This document shows positions 22,723 to 32,201 of a stretch of DNA of 33,320 bases, piece by piece. A program made the translations under genes and the position numbers. This DNA comes from Bacteroides sp. (lineage in GTDB: Bacteria > Bacteroidota > Bacteroidia > Bacteroidales > Muribaculaceae). The first letter of the stretch is position 1. Every line of letters begins with the position of its first letter. Under the pieces are notes generated by a model. That model was not told the DNA's origin, made no database searches, and saw only the letters and a list, made by a program, of their open reading frames with translations. Location: assembly GCA_014802045.1 (NCBI GenBank), contig JAAVDA010000005.1, positions 86,438 to 119,757 on the forward strand, read 5' to 3'.

Positions 22723-25700
22723 ATGAAATTAGATACTTTTATCAACAGACCGGTGCTGTCTACGGTGATTTCCATTTTCATCGTGCTGCTCGGTCTGATC
22801 GGGCTTTTCTCACTACCGGTCACTCAGTTTCCAGACATCGCACCGCCTACCATCCGCGTGTCTACCACCTATACCGGTGCCAACGCTCAGGCTGTGCTCA
22901 ACTCAGTCATAGCCCCGCTTGAAGAAGCCATCAACGGTGCCGAGGGCATGACCTACATGGAATCAACCGCCACCAACACCGGCTCGGCCGACATCACAGT
23001 ATATTTCGAGCAGGGTTTTGACCCCAACATGGCTGCCGTAGACGTGCAGAACCGTGTGGCCAAGGCTCAGAACCTCCTCCCCGCCGAGGTGACTCAGGTG
23101 GGTGTGCTCACCCAGAAGCGTCAGACTTCGATGCTGCTCATGATTGCCCTCTATGACGAATCGGGCAACTACACCTCGGAGTTTCTCGACAACTATGCTA
23201 AAATCAACATGATTCCCCAGTTGCAGCGTGTGTCGGGTGTGGGCGACGTTATGTCGTTCGGCGCCGACTACTCGATGCGTATATGGCTCAAACCAGAGGT
23301 TATGGCTCAGTACGGACTCGTGCCTACCGACATCTCCTATGCTCTGGCCGAGCAGAACATCGAGGCTGCCCCGGGTGCGTTTGGCGAACAGGGCAATCAG
23401 AGCTTCCAGTATACCATGAAGTATAGAGGCCGTCTCACCACTCCAGACCAGTTTGAAGACATCGTGGTGTCTGCCAAGCCGACCGGCGAGGTGCTCCGCC
23501 TCGGCGATGTGGCCGATATCGAACTTGGCCGCGTGACCTACGGATTCTCCAACACCCTCAACGGCTACGCCTCCACCAGCTGTATTATCTTCCAGACAGC
23601 CGGCTCCAACGCCACCCAGATTATCAACGACTGTCTGAAGGTGGTGGACAACATGAAGAAAGAACTCCCCGCCGGCCTGAATATAGCAGTGCCGATGAAC
23701 AACAATGACTTCCTCGACGCTTCTATCCATGAGGTTATCAAGACCCTCATCGAGGCTTTCATCCTGGTGTTCTTCGTCACCTATGTGTTCCTTCAGGACT
23801 TCCGCTCCACCATCATCCCTGCCATCGCCATTCCCGTGGCCCTTATAGGCACATTCTTCTTCATGAATCTTATCGGATTCTCACTCAACCTCATCACCCT
23901 CTCCGCTCTCGTGCTTGCGATTGCGATTGTGGTGGATGATGCGATTGTGGTGGTCGAAGCCGTCCATGCCAAGCTCGACGTGGGCTATAAGAGCGCACGC
24001 CGTGCATCAATCGACGCCATGGGCGAAATCGGCGGAGCTATCATATCGATTACCCTTGTGATGATGCTGGTGTTTATTCCGGTGTCGTTCATGTCGGGCA
24101 CCACTGGTGTGTTCTATCGTCAGTTCGGTCTCACGATGGCAATCTCCATCGGTCTGTCGGCGCTCAACGCTCTCACCCTTTCTCCTGCTCTCTGCGCCGT
24201 GTTCCTCAAGGCTCACAACGACGACTCCACCCTCAAGGAGCGCATGGGCAAGGCATATGGAGCAGCCGCTGAAGCAGTGGTGGGCAACACCAAGCGCCGC
24301 TTCACCCTCAATATGCCCCCGCTCGTCACCTTCCTCTTCCTTGCCGCCACAATCACATTCATGGTGCTCGGATGGTATAATCTGGAGCATCCTGTGAAGC
24401 TCGTCATAGCTTCAATCGTGGCCGTCATCACAATCCTCGGCATATTCAACAAGCGCTTCCATAAAGGCTTCGACGTCGGCTTCAACCGAATCCTCAGCCT
24501 CTACAATAAGCTCACCGCTTTCTTTATCGGCCATAAGTTAATCTCATGCGCTATGGTTGGCGGTGCCGTGGCTATCCTCGTATGGCTCATGAGCATCACC
24601 ACATCGACCCTCGTGCCCAACGAAGACACCGGCGTGCTGTTCTGCATGGTCGACATGCCTCCGGGCACATCGCAGGAACGCACCGAAGAGGTGCTCGACC
24701 AGCTCGATCAGATTCTTGCCCAGGTGCCCGAAATCCAGTATCGCCAAAAGATTGCCGGCTATAGCTTCCTCGCAGGCCAGGGTGCCACCTACGGCACATT
24801 CATCCTCAAGCTGAAGAACTGGGAAGACCGTAAGCAGGCCGACCAGACCTCCGACGCTATTCTCGGCAAGCTCTACGGCATGACCTCAGGCATCAAGGAT
24901 GGCCGTGTGATGATTTTCGCACCGCCTATGATTACCGGCTACTCCATGACCAACGGTTTCGAGCTCAAGATGCAGGACCGCACCGGTGGCGATGTCAACG
25001 ACTTCTTCGCCGTAGTCCAGGCATTCCTCGGCAAACTCAATCAGGATCCGGCAGTTCAGGTGGCCTACACCACATTCAATCCCACCTTCCCGCAGTATAT
25101 GATAGATATCGATGCTGCAAAGGCAAAACAAGCCGGTCTGTCGCCCAAAGACATCCTCACAACCCTGCAGGGATACTATGGCGGTATGTATGTGTCAAAC
25201 TTCAACCGCTTCGGTAAGATCTACCGTGTGATGATGCAGGCTGCCCCCGAAGCACGAATCAATCCGGAGACACTCTCATCCATCAAGATCCGCAACGGCA
25301 ACGAGATGGCTTCCGTGGCCAACTTCGTGACCCTCACAAAGGTCTACGGTCCGGACCTTCTCAACCGCTTCAACATGTTCCAGTCAATCTCCGTCACCGG
25401 TCAGCCCGCCCCGGGCTACACCTCCGGCGACTGTCTGGAAGCCGTGGCACGTGTGGCCGCAGAGACTCTTCCCGCAGGCTATGGCTACGAATACTCCGGC
25501 ATGACTCGCGAGGAAGCCTCATCAGGCTCCGGTTCGACCACCGCCATCATCTTCGGTCTCTGTCTGCTCTTCGTCTACCTGCTTCTCTCCGCCCAGTATG
25601 AGAGCTACATTCTCCCGTGGGCTGTGATTCTCTCGATTCCGTTCGGTCTGATGGGCTCGTTTATCTTTGCCCAGATATTCGGTATCTCCAACAATATCTA

Positions 25701-26097
25701 CCTGCAGATCGCACTCATCATGCTTATCGGTCTTCTCGCCAAGAATGCCATCCTTATCGTGGAATTCGCGGTTGAACGCCGCCGCACAGGTATGTCTATA
25801 GTCAATGCCGCCATCCAAGGCGCCACTGCCCGTCTGCGCCCGATTCTCATGACCTCGCTCGCCATGATTATCGGTCTGCTCCCGATGATGTTTGCCAGCG
25901 GCGCAGGCGCCAACGGCAACCGCGCCCTCGGTACCGGCTCTATCGGCGGTATGCTCATAGGCATGATTCTTCAGGTTCTCATAGTGCCGGCTCTCTTCGT
26001 TATCTTCCAGTCAATTCAGGAGCGCATCACACCGCTCAAATGGGAAGACACCGACAATGAAGGCATCGAGAACGAAATCGAGCAGTATTCACGCTAA
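22723..26097 (+). CDS. RND efflux pump, HAE1 family (AcrB-like), with an inserted hydrophobic pair
   Basis: This is the proton-driven inner-membrane pump of the tripartite system. The 1124 residues begin MKLDTFINRPVLSTVISIF (typical HAE1 helix 1), carry two periplasmic porter halves, and have the proton-relay Asp pair in helix 4 (AIVVDDAIVVVEAV, about residues 402-406). Relatives are usually 1030-1060 residues. The extra length is mainly between helices 6 and 7, where two added hydrophobic segments occur (about 531-551, PPLVTFLFLAATITFMV; and 558-575, VKLVIASIVAVITILGIF), plus an acidic C-terminal tail. The gene is followed by the channel gene after 12 bases. Confidence 0.95.
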   Translation: MKLDTFINRPVLSTVISIFIVLLGLIGLFSLPVTQFPDIAPPTIRVSTTYTGANAQAVLNSVIAPLEEAINGAEGMTYMESTATNTGSADITVYFEQGFDPNMAAVDVQNRVAKAQNLLPAEVTQVGVLTQKRQTSMLLMIALYDESGNYTSEFLDNYAKINMIPQLQRVSGVGDVMSFGADYSMRIWLKPEVMAQYGLVPTDISYALAEQNIEAAPGAFGEQGNQSFQYTMKYRGRLTTPDQFEDIVVSAKPTGEVLRLGDVADIELGRVTYGFSNTLNGYASTSCIIFQTAGSNATQIINDCLKVVDNMKKELPAGLNIAVPMNNNDFLDASIHEVIKTLIEAFILVFFVTYVFLQDFRSTIIPAIAIPVALIGTFFFMNLIGFSLNLITLSALVLAIAIVVDDAIVVVEAVHAKLDVGYKSARRASIDAMGEIGGAIISITLVMMLVFIPVSFMSGTTGVFYRQFGLTMAISIGLSALNALTLSPALCAVFLKAHNDDSTLKERMGKAYGAAAEAVVGNTKRRFTLNMPPLVTFLFLAATITFMVLGWYNLEHPVKLVIASIVAVITILGIFNKRFHKGFDVGFNRILSLYNKLTAFFIGHKLISCAMVGGAVAILVWLMSITTSTLVPNEDTGVLFCMVDMPPGTSQERTEEVLDQLDQILAQVPEIQYRQKIAGYSFLAGQGATYGTFILKLKNWEDRKQADQTSDAILGKLYGMTSGIKDGRVMIFAPPMITGYSMTNGFELKMQDRTGGDVNDFFAVVQAFLGKLNQDPAVQVAYTTFNPTFPQYMIDIDAAKAKQAGLSPKDILTTLQGYYGGMYVSNFNRFGKIYRVMMQAAPEARINPETLSSIKIRNGNEMASVANFVTLTKVYGPDLLNRFNMFQSISVTGQPAPGYTSGDCLEAVARVAAETLPAGYGYEYSGMTREEASSGSGSTTAIIFGLCLLFVYLLLSAQYESYILPWAVILSIPFGLMGSFIFAQIFGISNNIYLQIALIMLIGLLAKNAILIVEFAVERRRTGMSIVNAAIQGATARLRPILMTSLAMIIGLLPMMFASGAGANGNRALGTGSIGGMLIGMILQVLIVPALFVIFQSIQERITPLKWEDTDNEGIENEIEQYSR

Positions 26098-26109
26098 CAG
26101 ATTATCCAC

Positions 26110-27498
26110 ATGAAACTTCACAGCAACATCATAATTGCAGCCGCCACAGCGGTGGGTCTTACAGCCCTCACCGGCTGCAACATGTATGGCAAATTCAAGA
26201 TGCCTACAGACACACCCCTCACAGCCGACTATGCCGAGGCCCGCAATGCCGAGATAGACTCAGCCGCATTCGGCAATCTCCGCTGGCAGGAGGTGTTTAC
26301 AGACCCTGTGCTCGTAGACCTTATCTATCAGGCCCTCGACAACAACAAGGACCTCGCCAATGCCAAGCTCAATGTCGACATAGCCCACGCCCAGCTCCTC
26401 GGAGCCAAGCTCAGCTATCTCCCCTCGCTGGCCTTCACCCCCAACGGCGCCGGAGCGAAATATGCCTCCAATCCCTTCGGATGGACCTATCAGCTCCCGC
26501 TGGCAGCATCGTGGGAAATAGACATTTTCGGCAAGCTCCTCAACACCAAGCGAGGAGCGGCTGCCGCCTATCGTCAGGCCGAAGACTATCGTCAGGCCGT
26601 GCGCTCACAGATAATAGCCGCTGTGGCCAACTGCTATTATACCATAGCATCGCTTGAGAGCCAGCTAACCCTCAACCGACGCACCGCCGAGCTCTGGAGC
26701 GAAAGCGTGCAGACGATGAAAGACCTCAAGCTCGCCGGACGAGTGAACGAGGCCGCTGTGGTGCAGAGCACAGCTCAGTACTATAGCATCCTCTCCTCTA
26801 TCACCGACCTCGAGGTGTCGCTCCATGAAATGAACAACACTATGTCGCTGCTCATGAACGTGATGCCTCAGACCTGGATTGTGAGTCCGGATGCCGACCT
26901 CATCGCCCCCGAGATTTTGCGCGAAGCGATTCCGATGCGTGAGCTTGCCGCACGTCCCGACGTGCGTGCGGCCGAAGAAGCCCTCGCCGCTGCATACTAC
27001 ACCACCGCCGGCGCACGCTCCGCCTTCTATCCCGGCCTCTCTATCACTGCCAACGGCGGATTCACCAATCTGCTCGGCTCGATGATTGTAAATCCCGGCG
27101 ACTGGTTCATCCAGCTTGCAGGGTCGCTCACCGCTCCCCTCTTCTCGCGCGGAGCCAACATCTCCCGACTCAAAGCGGCCAAGGCTCAGCAGCAGCAAGC
27201 GCTCAACAACTTCGAATATGCCCTCATGAATGCAAGCGCCGAAGTGAGCAGTGCCATGACCGTCTATGAAAAATCTATTGAAAAGACCGCCTATCTCGAC
27301 AAGCAGGTGGAGAACCTATCCAAGTCTGTAGAGATTACCGAAGAGCTTCTTTCGCTCGGAGGCACATCAACCACCTATCTCGAAGTGCTCACAGCACAGC
27401 AGAGTCTGCTTGCTTCGCAGATGTCGGCCATAGCCTGCCGTCGCACCCGCGCTCAGTCGGTGGTAAGCCTCTATCAGTCGCTCGGCGGCGGACGCTAA
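26110..27498 (+). CDS. RND efflux outer-membrane channel (OprM/TolC-like lipoprotein)
   Basis: The channel exports the pump's substrate across the outer membrane. The 462 residues have a lipoprotein signal (LTALTGCNMYG, lipidated Cys23) and two OEP repeats: LRWQEVFTDPVLVDLIYQAL, and the second half with RPDVRAAEEALAAAYYTTAGARSAFYPG (family signature, shown in parts), then LTAPLFSRGANISRLKAAKA and the long helical C-terminus. It is third in the operon, 28 bases before the lpxA-like gene. Confidence 0.93.
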   Translation: MKLHSNIIIAAATAVGLTALTGCNMYGKFKMPTDTPLTADYAEARNAEIDSAAFGNLRWQEVFTDPVLVDLIYQALDNNKDLANAKLNVDIAHAQLLGAKLSYLPSLAFTPNGAGAKYASNPFGWTYQLPLAASWEIDIFGKLLNTKRGAAAAYRQAEDYRQAVRSQIIAAVANCYYTIASLESQLTLNRRTAELWSESVQTMKDLKLAGRVNEAAVVQSTAQYYSILSSITDLEVSLHEMNNTMSLLMNVMPQTWIVSPDADLIAPEILREAIPMRELAARPDVRAAEEALAAAYYTTAGARSAFYPGLSITANGGFTNLLGSMIVNPGDWFIQLAGSLTAPLFSRGANISRLKAAKAQQQQALNNFEYALMNASAEVSSAMTVYEKSIEKTAYLDKQVENLSKSVEITEELLSLGGTSTTYLEVLTAQQSLLASQMSAIACRRTRAQSVVSLYQSLGGGR

Positions 27499-27526
27499 AT
27501 ATGTCTCACTTAAATCTTCCGGAAAA

Positions 27527-28321
27527 ATGGCAACTTCAATCAGCCCTCTGGCCCACGTAGACCCCGAGGCGAAAATCGGCAACAACGTCACCATCCACCC
27601 CTTTGCCTTCATCGACAAAAATGTGGAGATTGGCGACGGATGTGAAATCATGTCCTACACCAGCATTATCCGCGGCACCCGTATGGGCACCGACAACAAA
27701 GTGTATCAAGGCTCCATCATCGGTGCCGATCCTCAGGATTTCCGCTGGAAAGGGGAGGAGACCTATTGCTACATAGGCAACCGCAACGTCATCCGCGAGC
27801 ATGTGATCATCAACCGCGGCATAGCATCTGAAGGTGGCACCCGCATCGGCAACGAGTCGTTCATCATGGCCGAGAGCCATATAGGTCATGATTCGCACCT
27901 CAAGGATCACTGCGTGATAGGCAACGGTGTGACCATAGCCGGCGATACCGAGGTGGGTGAATGCACCATTCTCTCATCGGGCGCAATGCTTCACGAAAAC
28001 TCCCGAGTGGGCGACTGGGTGCTCATCAAAGGTGGTTGCCGTATTGCCGGCAATGTGCCTCCTTATATCATCATGGCTCACAACCCCGCTTCATATTTCG
28101 GGGTCAACGCTGTGATTCTCCGTAAGGGCGGCTACACCGAAGATGAGATTGACGACATAGCCAAAGCTTACCGCCACATCTACCAGACCGGCACCTCGGT
28201 GTTCAACGCCCTGCGCCGCATCGAGGCCGACGTAAAACCCGGCAAGGTGCGCAACGGCATCACCGAATTCATCAACGATGTCAACCTCAAGATCGTGGCC
28301 ATACCCCGCGACCTCGAGTAA
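27527..28321 (+). CDS. lpxA: LpxA-like acyl-ACP--UDP-GlcNAc O-acyltransferase
   Basis: LpxA starts lipid A synthesis by moving a hydroxyacyl chain from ACP to UDP-GlcNAc. The 264 residues form a left-handed beta helix of hexapeptide repeats (residues 5-190: IGNNVTIHPFAFI, IGDGCEI and others) and a C-terminal helical domain (GYTEDEIDDIAKAYRHIY). The family motifs GADPQDFRWKGEE and IREHVIINRG are clear, and the catalytic-base histidine is H121 in SHIGHDS. The common HQF motif downstream reads LHENS. Length matches LpxA. It follows the efflux genes by 28 bases and ends at a terminator, so co-transcription is likely. Because Bacteroidota usually have lpxA beside an lpxC-fabZ fusion, this could be a second, paralogous copy; that cannot be decided here. 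Confidence 0.85.
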   Translation: MATSISPLAHVDPEAKIGNNVTIHPFAFIDKNVEIGDGCEIMSYTSIIRGTRMGTDNKVYQGSIIGADPQDFRWKGEETYCYIGNRNVIREHVIINRGIASEGGTRIGNESFIMAESHIGHDSHLKDHCVIGNGVTIAGDTEVGECTILSSGAMLHENSRVGDWVLIKGGCRIAGNVPPYIIMAHNPASYFGVNAVILRKGGYTEDEIDDIAKAYRHIYQTGTSVFNALRRIEADVKPGKVRNGITEFINDVNLKIVAIPRDLE

Positions 28322-28347
28322 GCTCACTTTTGCTTAGGATTTCCCAA

Positions 28348-28387
28348 ACTAGAGCCTCCAAATAAAGATTTGAAGGCTCTAGTTTTT
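28348..28387 (+). terminator. Terminator of the efflux-lpxA operon
   Basis: ACTAGAGCC at 28348-28356 pairs with GGCTCTAGT, with CAAA/TTTG extending the stem around a TAAAGA loop, and TTTTT follows at 28383-28387. It is a clear rho-independent terminator 26 bases after the lpxA stop. Confidence 0.85.
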
Positions 28388-28498
28388 AGTTTCGTCAATA
28401 TCTTCAGTTGGAGAAAGGAGTTTCTTTATTTCATCCAAATAGTGCCATCGGTAGTCATATGAATGGCACACATTCTTGTTCATATTAAGTATTAGTTT

Positions 28499-29572
28499 AT
28501 GCATGTAAGCACAACACTATTCATTGGAATAGCTACCGTCATACTGACCGGATGTTCCACTCCATCCGAGACCGTGGAGTTTAGTGACACGTTTCTTGAT
28601 GAGATTCCTCACATCGCCGTCACCTCAACCCTTATCAATGGAGATCTGGAGTGTATATATCCTTTCAACCTGATTGCTACAGACTCTCTTTTAATTGTTC
28701 AGGAGCCCTCTTTGGCGGGAGAAGAAACTGTCAATGCATTGTCACTCCAAGGAGAAAAAGAAGCAACAATCATACGCCGCGGACAAGCACCATTTGAAAT
28801 GCCAAATTTGGTAGCACGAGCAATCTTACATTCAGGAGATACCCTCACCGCCTACGATAATCCGTATCTTGGCTACTTCCCGATCGCTGAAATCCTAAAA
28901 AAAGATGTTGCAGCGGTAAAGAAACTGGAAGTGTCTGCGGAATTCCGCTCATTTGCCATTGTGGATGTGATTCCTTTAGGCGAAAGCCTTTTGGCTCGAG
29001 GTACCACGCCGGAGAACAGATTCATAATAATGACCCCTGACAGTCAATATGTATCTACTGATTACTTTACACCAATCACAGATGATACTCCGGAGATAAA
29101 TGCCTCTGTCTGGAGTTATGCCTCTTCTATGGTCATAAACCCCCGACTCGACAGATGGGCCGTCGGCACATATATAGGAGGGTGTCTGGAGATATTCGAA
29201 TATAGTGACGATAAGATTAACCGAATCGGAGGCTCATACATATCCAAGCCTGAATACGAGTACTATGACAATCAGGCCAATTGGACGGAGAATACGATAA
29301 TAGGGTTTGATGATTTATCAGCTACCGATCGCGGAATATACGCCCTCTACAGCGGCGCCAAAGGCAAGAACCTCAAAACCGGCACAATGCCTGTATTTGG
29401 CAATCGAATTATCGTCTATGACTGGGATACCAACCCGGTGAAGGTGATTGACGTAGACTGCCAGATCAAAACGTTCGCGGTTTCACCCGATGAAAGTATG
29501 ATTTATGCAGTTGCATTCAATCCCGACAGTATGGGATGGGAGTTGAGGATGATTCCACTCCCCCAACACTAA
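28499..29572 (+). CDS. TolB-like beta-propeller lipoprotein (BF3164-like)
   Basis: The 357 residues start with a lipoprotein signal (VILTGCST, lipidated Cys19). The mature protein alternates short strands in about six blade-like units: for example FNLIATDSLLIVQEP, FAIVDVIPLGESLLARG, NRIIVYDWDTNPVKVIDVD (in part) and FAVSPDESMIYAVAFNPDS. This fits the TolB-like six-bladed propeller lipoproteins common in Bacteroidales, whose function is unknown. A perfect 7-base inverted repeat (GTGCCAT/ATGGCAC, 28442-28469) lies 30 bases upstream; the promoter itself is not clear. The gene stands alone, between two terminators. Confidence 0.75.
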   Translation: MHVSTTLFIGIATVILTGCSTPSETVEFSDTFLDEIPHIAVTSTLINGDLECIYPFNLIATDSLLIVQEPSLAGEETVNALSLQGEKEATIIRRGQAPFEMPNLVARAILHSGDTLTAYDNPYLGYFPIAEILKKDVAAVKKLEVSAEFRSFAIVDVIPLGESLLARGTTPENRFIIMTPDSQYVSTDYFTPITDDTPEINASVWSYASSMVINPRLDRWAVGTYIGGCLEIFEYSDDKINRIGGSYISKPEYEYYDNQANWTENTIIGFDDLSATDRGIYALYSGAKGKNLKTGTMPVFGNRIIVYDWDTNPVKVIDVDCQIKTFAVSPDESMIYAVAFNPDSMGWELRMIPLPQH

Positions 29573-29591
29573 TTTCGTATGACTTTATCGC

Positions 29592-29633
29592 TGAAATCGT
29601 CTCTGGCTTCACTGCCGGGGGCGATTTCATTTT
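29592..29633 (+). terminator. Terminator of the TolB-like gene
   Basis: A 16-base-pair stem can be drawn: TGAAATCG / CGATTTCA outside, then TCTCT / GGGGG with G-U pairs, then GGC / GCC, closed by a TTCACT loop, followed by TTTT at 29630-29633. It begins 20 bases after the stop. Confidence 0.75.
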
Positions 29634-29662
29634 GCATAATTTTGAAGAGATTCGTAAATTTG
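29630..29662 (+). promoter_or_regulatory. pheT promoter
   Basis: TTTTG (29630-29634), 20 bases, then TAAATTTG (29655-29662), a well spaced promoter giving a leader of about 20 bases. Its -33 element is also the T tract of the preceding terminator. Confidence 0.7.
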
Positions 29663-29687
29663 CACGTTAAATCACATTCCACCTGCT

Positions 29688-32162
29688 ATGAATATATCTT
29701 ACAACTGGCTAAAACAATATATACCGCTCTCTCTCACACCGACCGAGCTCGCCGCTGCTCTCACATCCATCGGACTCGAAACAGGCTCCGTGGAGGAGGT
29801 CGAGAGCATACGCGGAGGTCTCCGGGGAATAGTGATCGGCAAGGTGCTCACCTGCATTGATCATCCCGACAGCGACCACCTCCATATCACCACCGTTGAC
29901 CTCGGACTCGAAGCCCCCGTGCAGATAGTGTGCGGCGCCCCCAATGTGGGCGCCGGGCAGACAGTGGTTGTGGCCACCGTGGGTACCACTCTCTACGACG
30001 GCGATAAATCTTTTCAGATAAAGAAATCAAAGATACGCGGTGCGGAGTCATTCGGCATGATTTGCGCCGAAGACGAAATCGGCATCGGCACATCCCACGA
30101 CGGCATCATTGTGCTCCCCGACAACGCAGCCGCTCCCGGCACTCCCGCCGCCGAATATTATGGCCTCAGCTCCGACTTCGTGCTCGAAGTTGACCTCACC
30201 CCCAACCGCATCGACGCCGCCTCACATTTCGGAGTGGCACGCGACCTTGCCTCATATCTCGCCTGCCATAAGGGAGCCGCCGAGCTCAAGCGCCCCGAGC
30301 CCGAGGGATTCCATTCCGACAAGGTCGAGGGAGCCGTGAGCGTCGAAGTGACCGACGCCGCTCTCTGCCCGCGCTATAGCGGAGTGACCATCCGTGGTGT
30401 GAAAGTGGCCGAAAGCCCCCAGTGGCTCAAAGACCGCCTCACCGCCATCGGCATGCGTCCTATCAACAATATCGTAGATATCACCAATTATATACTCCAC
30501 GGCATCGGCCAGCCGCTCCACTGTTTTGACCTTGCCAAGGTGAAGGGAGAGCGCATTGTGGTGCGCACCTGCCCTGAAGGCACCCGCTTCACCACCCTCG
30601 ACGGTGTGGAACGCACCCTTTCTGAGGCAGACCTCATGATTTGCAATGCCGAGGAGCCGATGTGTATAGCCGGAGTGTTCGGCGGTCTTGACTCGGGTGT
30701 GACCGACACCACCACCGACATCTTCATAGAAAGCGCATATTTCAATCCCACTACCGTGCGCAAGACCGCGCGCCGCCACGGCCTGTCGACCGACTCTTCA
30801 TTCCGCTACGAACGAGGCACCGACCCCAACGCAACCTTTTGGGCTCTGAAACTCGCCGCCCTTCTCGTGAAGGAACTCGCCGGCGGAGAGATATGCGGAG
30901 AGCCGGTTGATATCTATCCCACACCGGTGGCTCCATTTCCCGTGACTCTCTCCTATGACTATTGCGACGGTCTCATTGGCAAGCATATTCCTGTCGACAC
31001 AATCAAATCGATACTCCGCTCGCTGGAAATCGAGATTGTGGATGAAAACGACAAGGAGCTATCTCTGCTTGTGCCCACCTACCGTGTAGATGTGAAGCGT
31101 CCGTGTGATGTGGTGGAAGACATACTCCGCATCTACGGCTTCAACAACGTGGAGATTGGCTCGACACTCCAGTCTGCACTCTCATATAAGTCAGCAGCCG
31201 ATGCAGACCATCAGTTGCGCCGCATCATAGGCGAGCAGCTCACCGCCAACGGCTTCAACGAGATAATGAACAACTCGCTCACCTCCGAGCGCTATTATGC
31301 CGATCTGGAGTCATATCCTCTGACCACATGCGTGCGGCTGCTCAACCCCCTCAGCTCCGACCTCTCGGTGATGAGACGCACGCTTCTCTTCGGCGGCCTT
31401 GAATCGCTGACTCATAATATAAACCGCAAGCAGCCCGACCTGCTTATGTATGAGATAGGCAACGTGTATACTTTCAATCCCCAGAGCGAAATCACAGCCG
31501 AGCGTCCGCTGGCTCCTTTCAGCGAGTCGACAAGCCTCGGAATCTGGATTACCGGAGACCTCCGCACCGGCAACTGGGCACGCGCCGCACAACCATCCAC
31601 TATTTTCGACCTCAAGGCTACGGTGGCCAACATCCTCGCCCGGCTCGGCATAAGCGACCGCGAAATCCGTCTGAGCGTGGACACCCCGTCGCCCGACATC
31701 TTCGCTCAATCGCTCACCATTGCCACCCGTTCGGGCAAATCTATCGGCCGTCTGGGCCTCATCTCGCGCCGAATCCTCAAGATGATGGACATCAAGCAGC
31801 CGGTGGCTTTTGCCGAACTCGACTGGACCGCACTCGTGAAACTCGCATCAGGCCGTCAGGTGAGCTTCACTCCCCTGCCCCGAACCCAGCCGGTGAAACG
31901 CGACCTCGCCCTGCTGATTGACAGCGCCGTGACAATGGAGCAGATTGAAGCGGCAGTGCGCGAAAGCGAGCGCAAGATGCTGCGCGGCATAGAGCTCTTC
32001 GATGTGTATGAAGGCTCCAACCTGCCAGAAGGCAAAAAATCATATGCCATCTCCATCACCCTTCAGGACGATGAAAAGACCCTCAACGATAACCAGATCG
32101 AGGCTATCATGAGCAAAATCACCGCCAACCTTGCCAAAAAGACCGGCGCCACACTCCGATAA
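29688..32162 (+). CDS. pheT: Phenylalanine--tRNA ligase beta subunit
   Basis: PheT binds tRNA-Phe and edits mischarged Tyr in the alpha2-beta2 enzyme. The 824 residues (normal length) begin MNISYNWLKQYI and contain the EMAP/tRNA-binding domain (about 40-150: IGKVLTCIDHPDSDHL, VCGAPNVGAGQ), the B3/B4 editing domain (RYSGVTIRGVKV, CIAGVFGG), the B5 domain, a catalytic-like core (GFNEIMNNSLTS, RLLNPLSSDLSVMRRTLL) and the C-terminal FDX-ACB anticodon-binding domain (PRTQPVKRDLALLID). Its partner pheS is not in the window, the usual situation in Bacteroidota. yebC follows after 39 bases. Confidence 0.97.
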   Translation: MNISYNWLKQYIPLSLTPTELAAALTSIGLETGSVEEVESIRGGLRGIVIGKVLTCIDHPDSDHLHITTVDLGLEAPVQIVCGAPNVGAGQTVVVATVGTTLYDGDKSFQIKKSKIRGAESFGMICAEDEIGIGTSHDGIIVLPDNAAAPGTPAAEYYGLSSDFVLEVDLTPNRIDAASHFGVARDLASYLACHKGAAELKRPEPEGFHSDKVEGAVSVEVTDAALCPRYSGVTIRGVKVAESPQWLKDRLTAIGMRPINNIVDITNYILHGIGQPLHCFDLAKVKGERIVVRTCPEGTRFTTLDGVERTLSEADLMICNAEEPMCIAGVFGGLDSGVTDTTTDIFIESAYFNPTTVRKTARRHGLSTDSSFRYERGTDPNATFWALKLAALLVKELAGGEICGEPVDIYPTPVAPFPVTLSYDYCDGLIGKHIPVDTIKSILRSLEIEIVDENDKELSLLVPTYRVDVKRPCDVVEDILRIYGFNNVEIGSTLQSALSYKSAADADHQLRRIIGEQLTANGFNEIMNNSLTSERYYADLESYPLTTCVRLLNPLSSDLSVMRRTLLFGGLESLTHNINRKQPDLLMYEIGNVYTFNPQSEITAERPLAPFSESTSLGIWITGDLRTGNWARAAQPSTIFDLKATVANILARLGISDREIRLSVDTPSPDIFAQSLTIATRSGKSIGRLGLISRRILKMMDIKQPVAFAELDWTALVKLASGRQVSFTPLPRTQPVKRDLALLIDSAVTMEQIEAAVRESERKMLRGIELFDVYEGSNLPEGKKSYAISITLQDDEKTLNDNQIEAIMSKITANLAKKTGATLR

Positions 32163-32201
32163 AAACAATATTCAAAAAATAAACGACACAACAACACCAT
32201 T

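Noticed and set aside
22963-23730. 255-codon His/Gly-rich open frame opposite the RND pump
   Set aside because: The His/Val/Gly-rich composition is typical of a shadow of a GC-rich membrane-protein gene.
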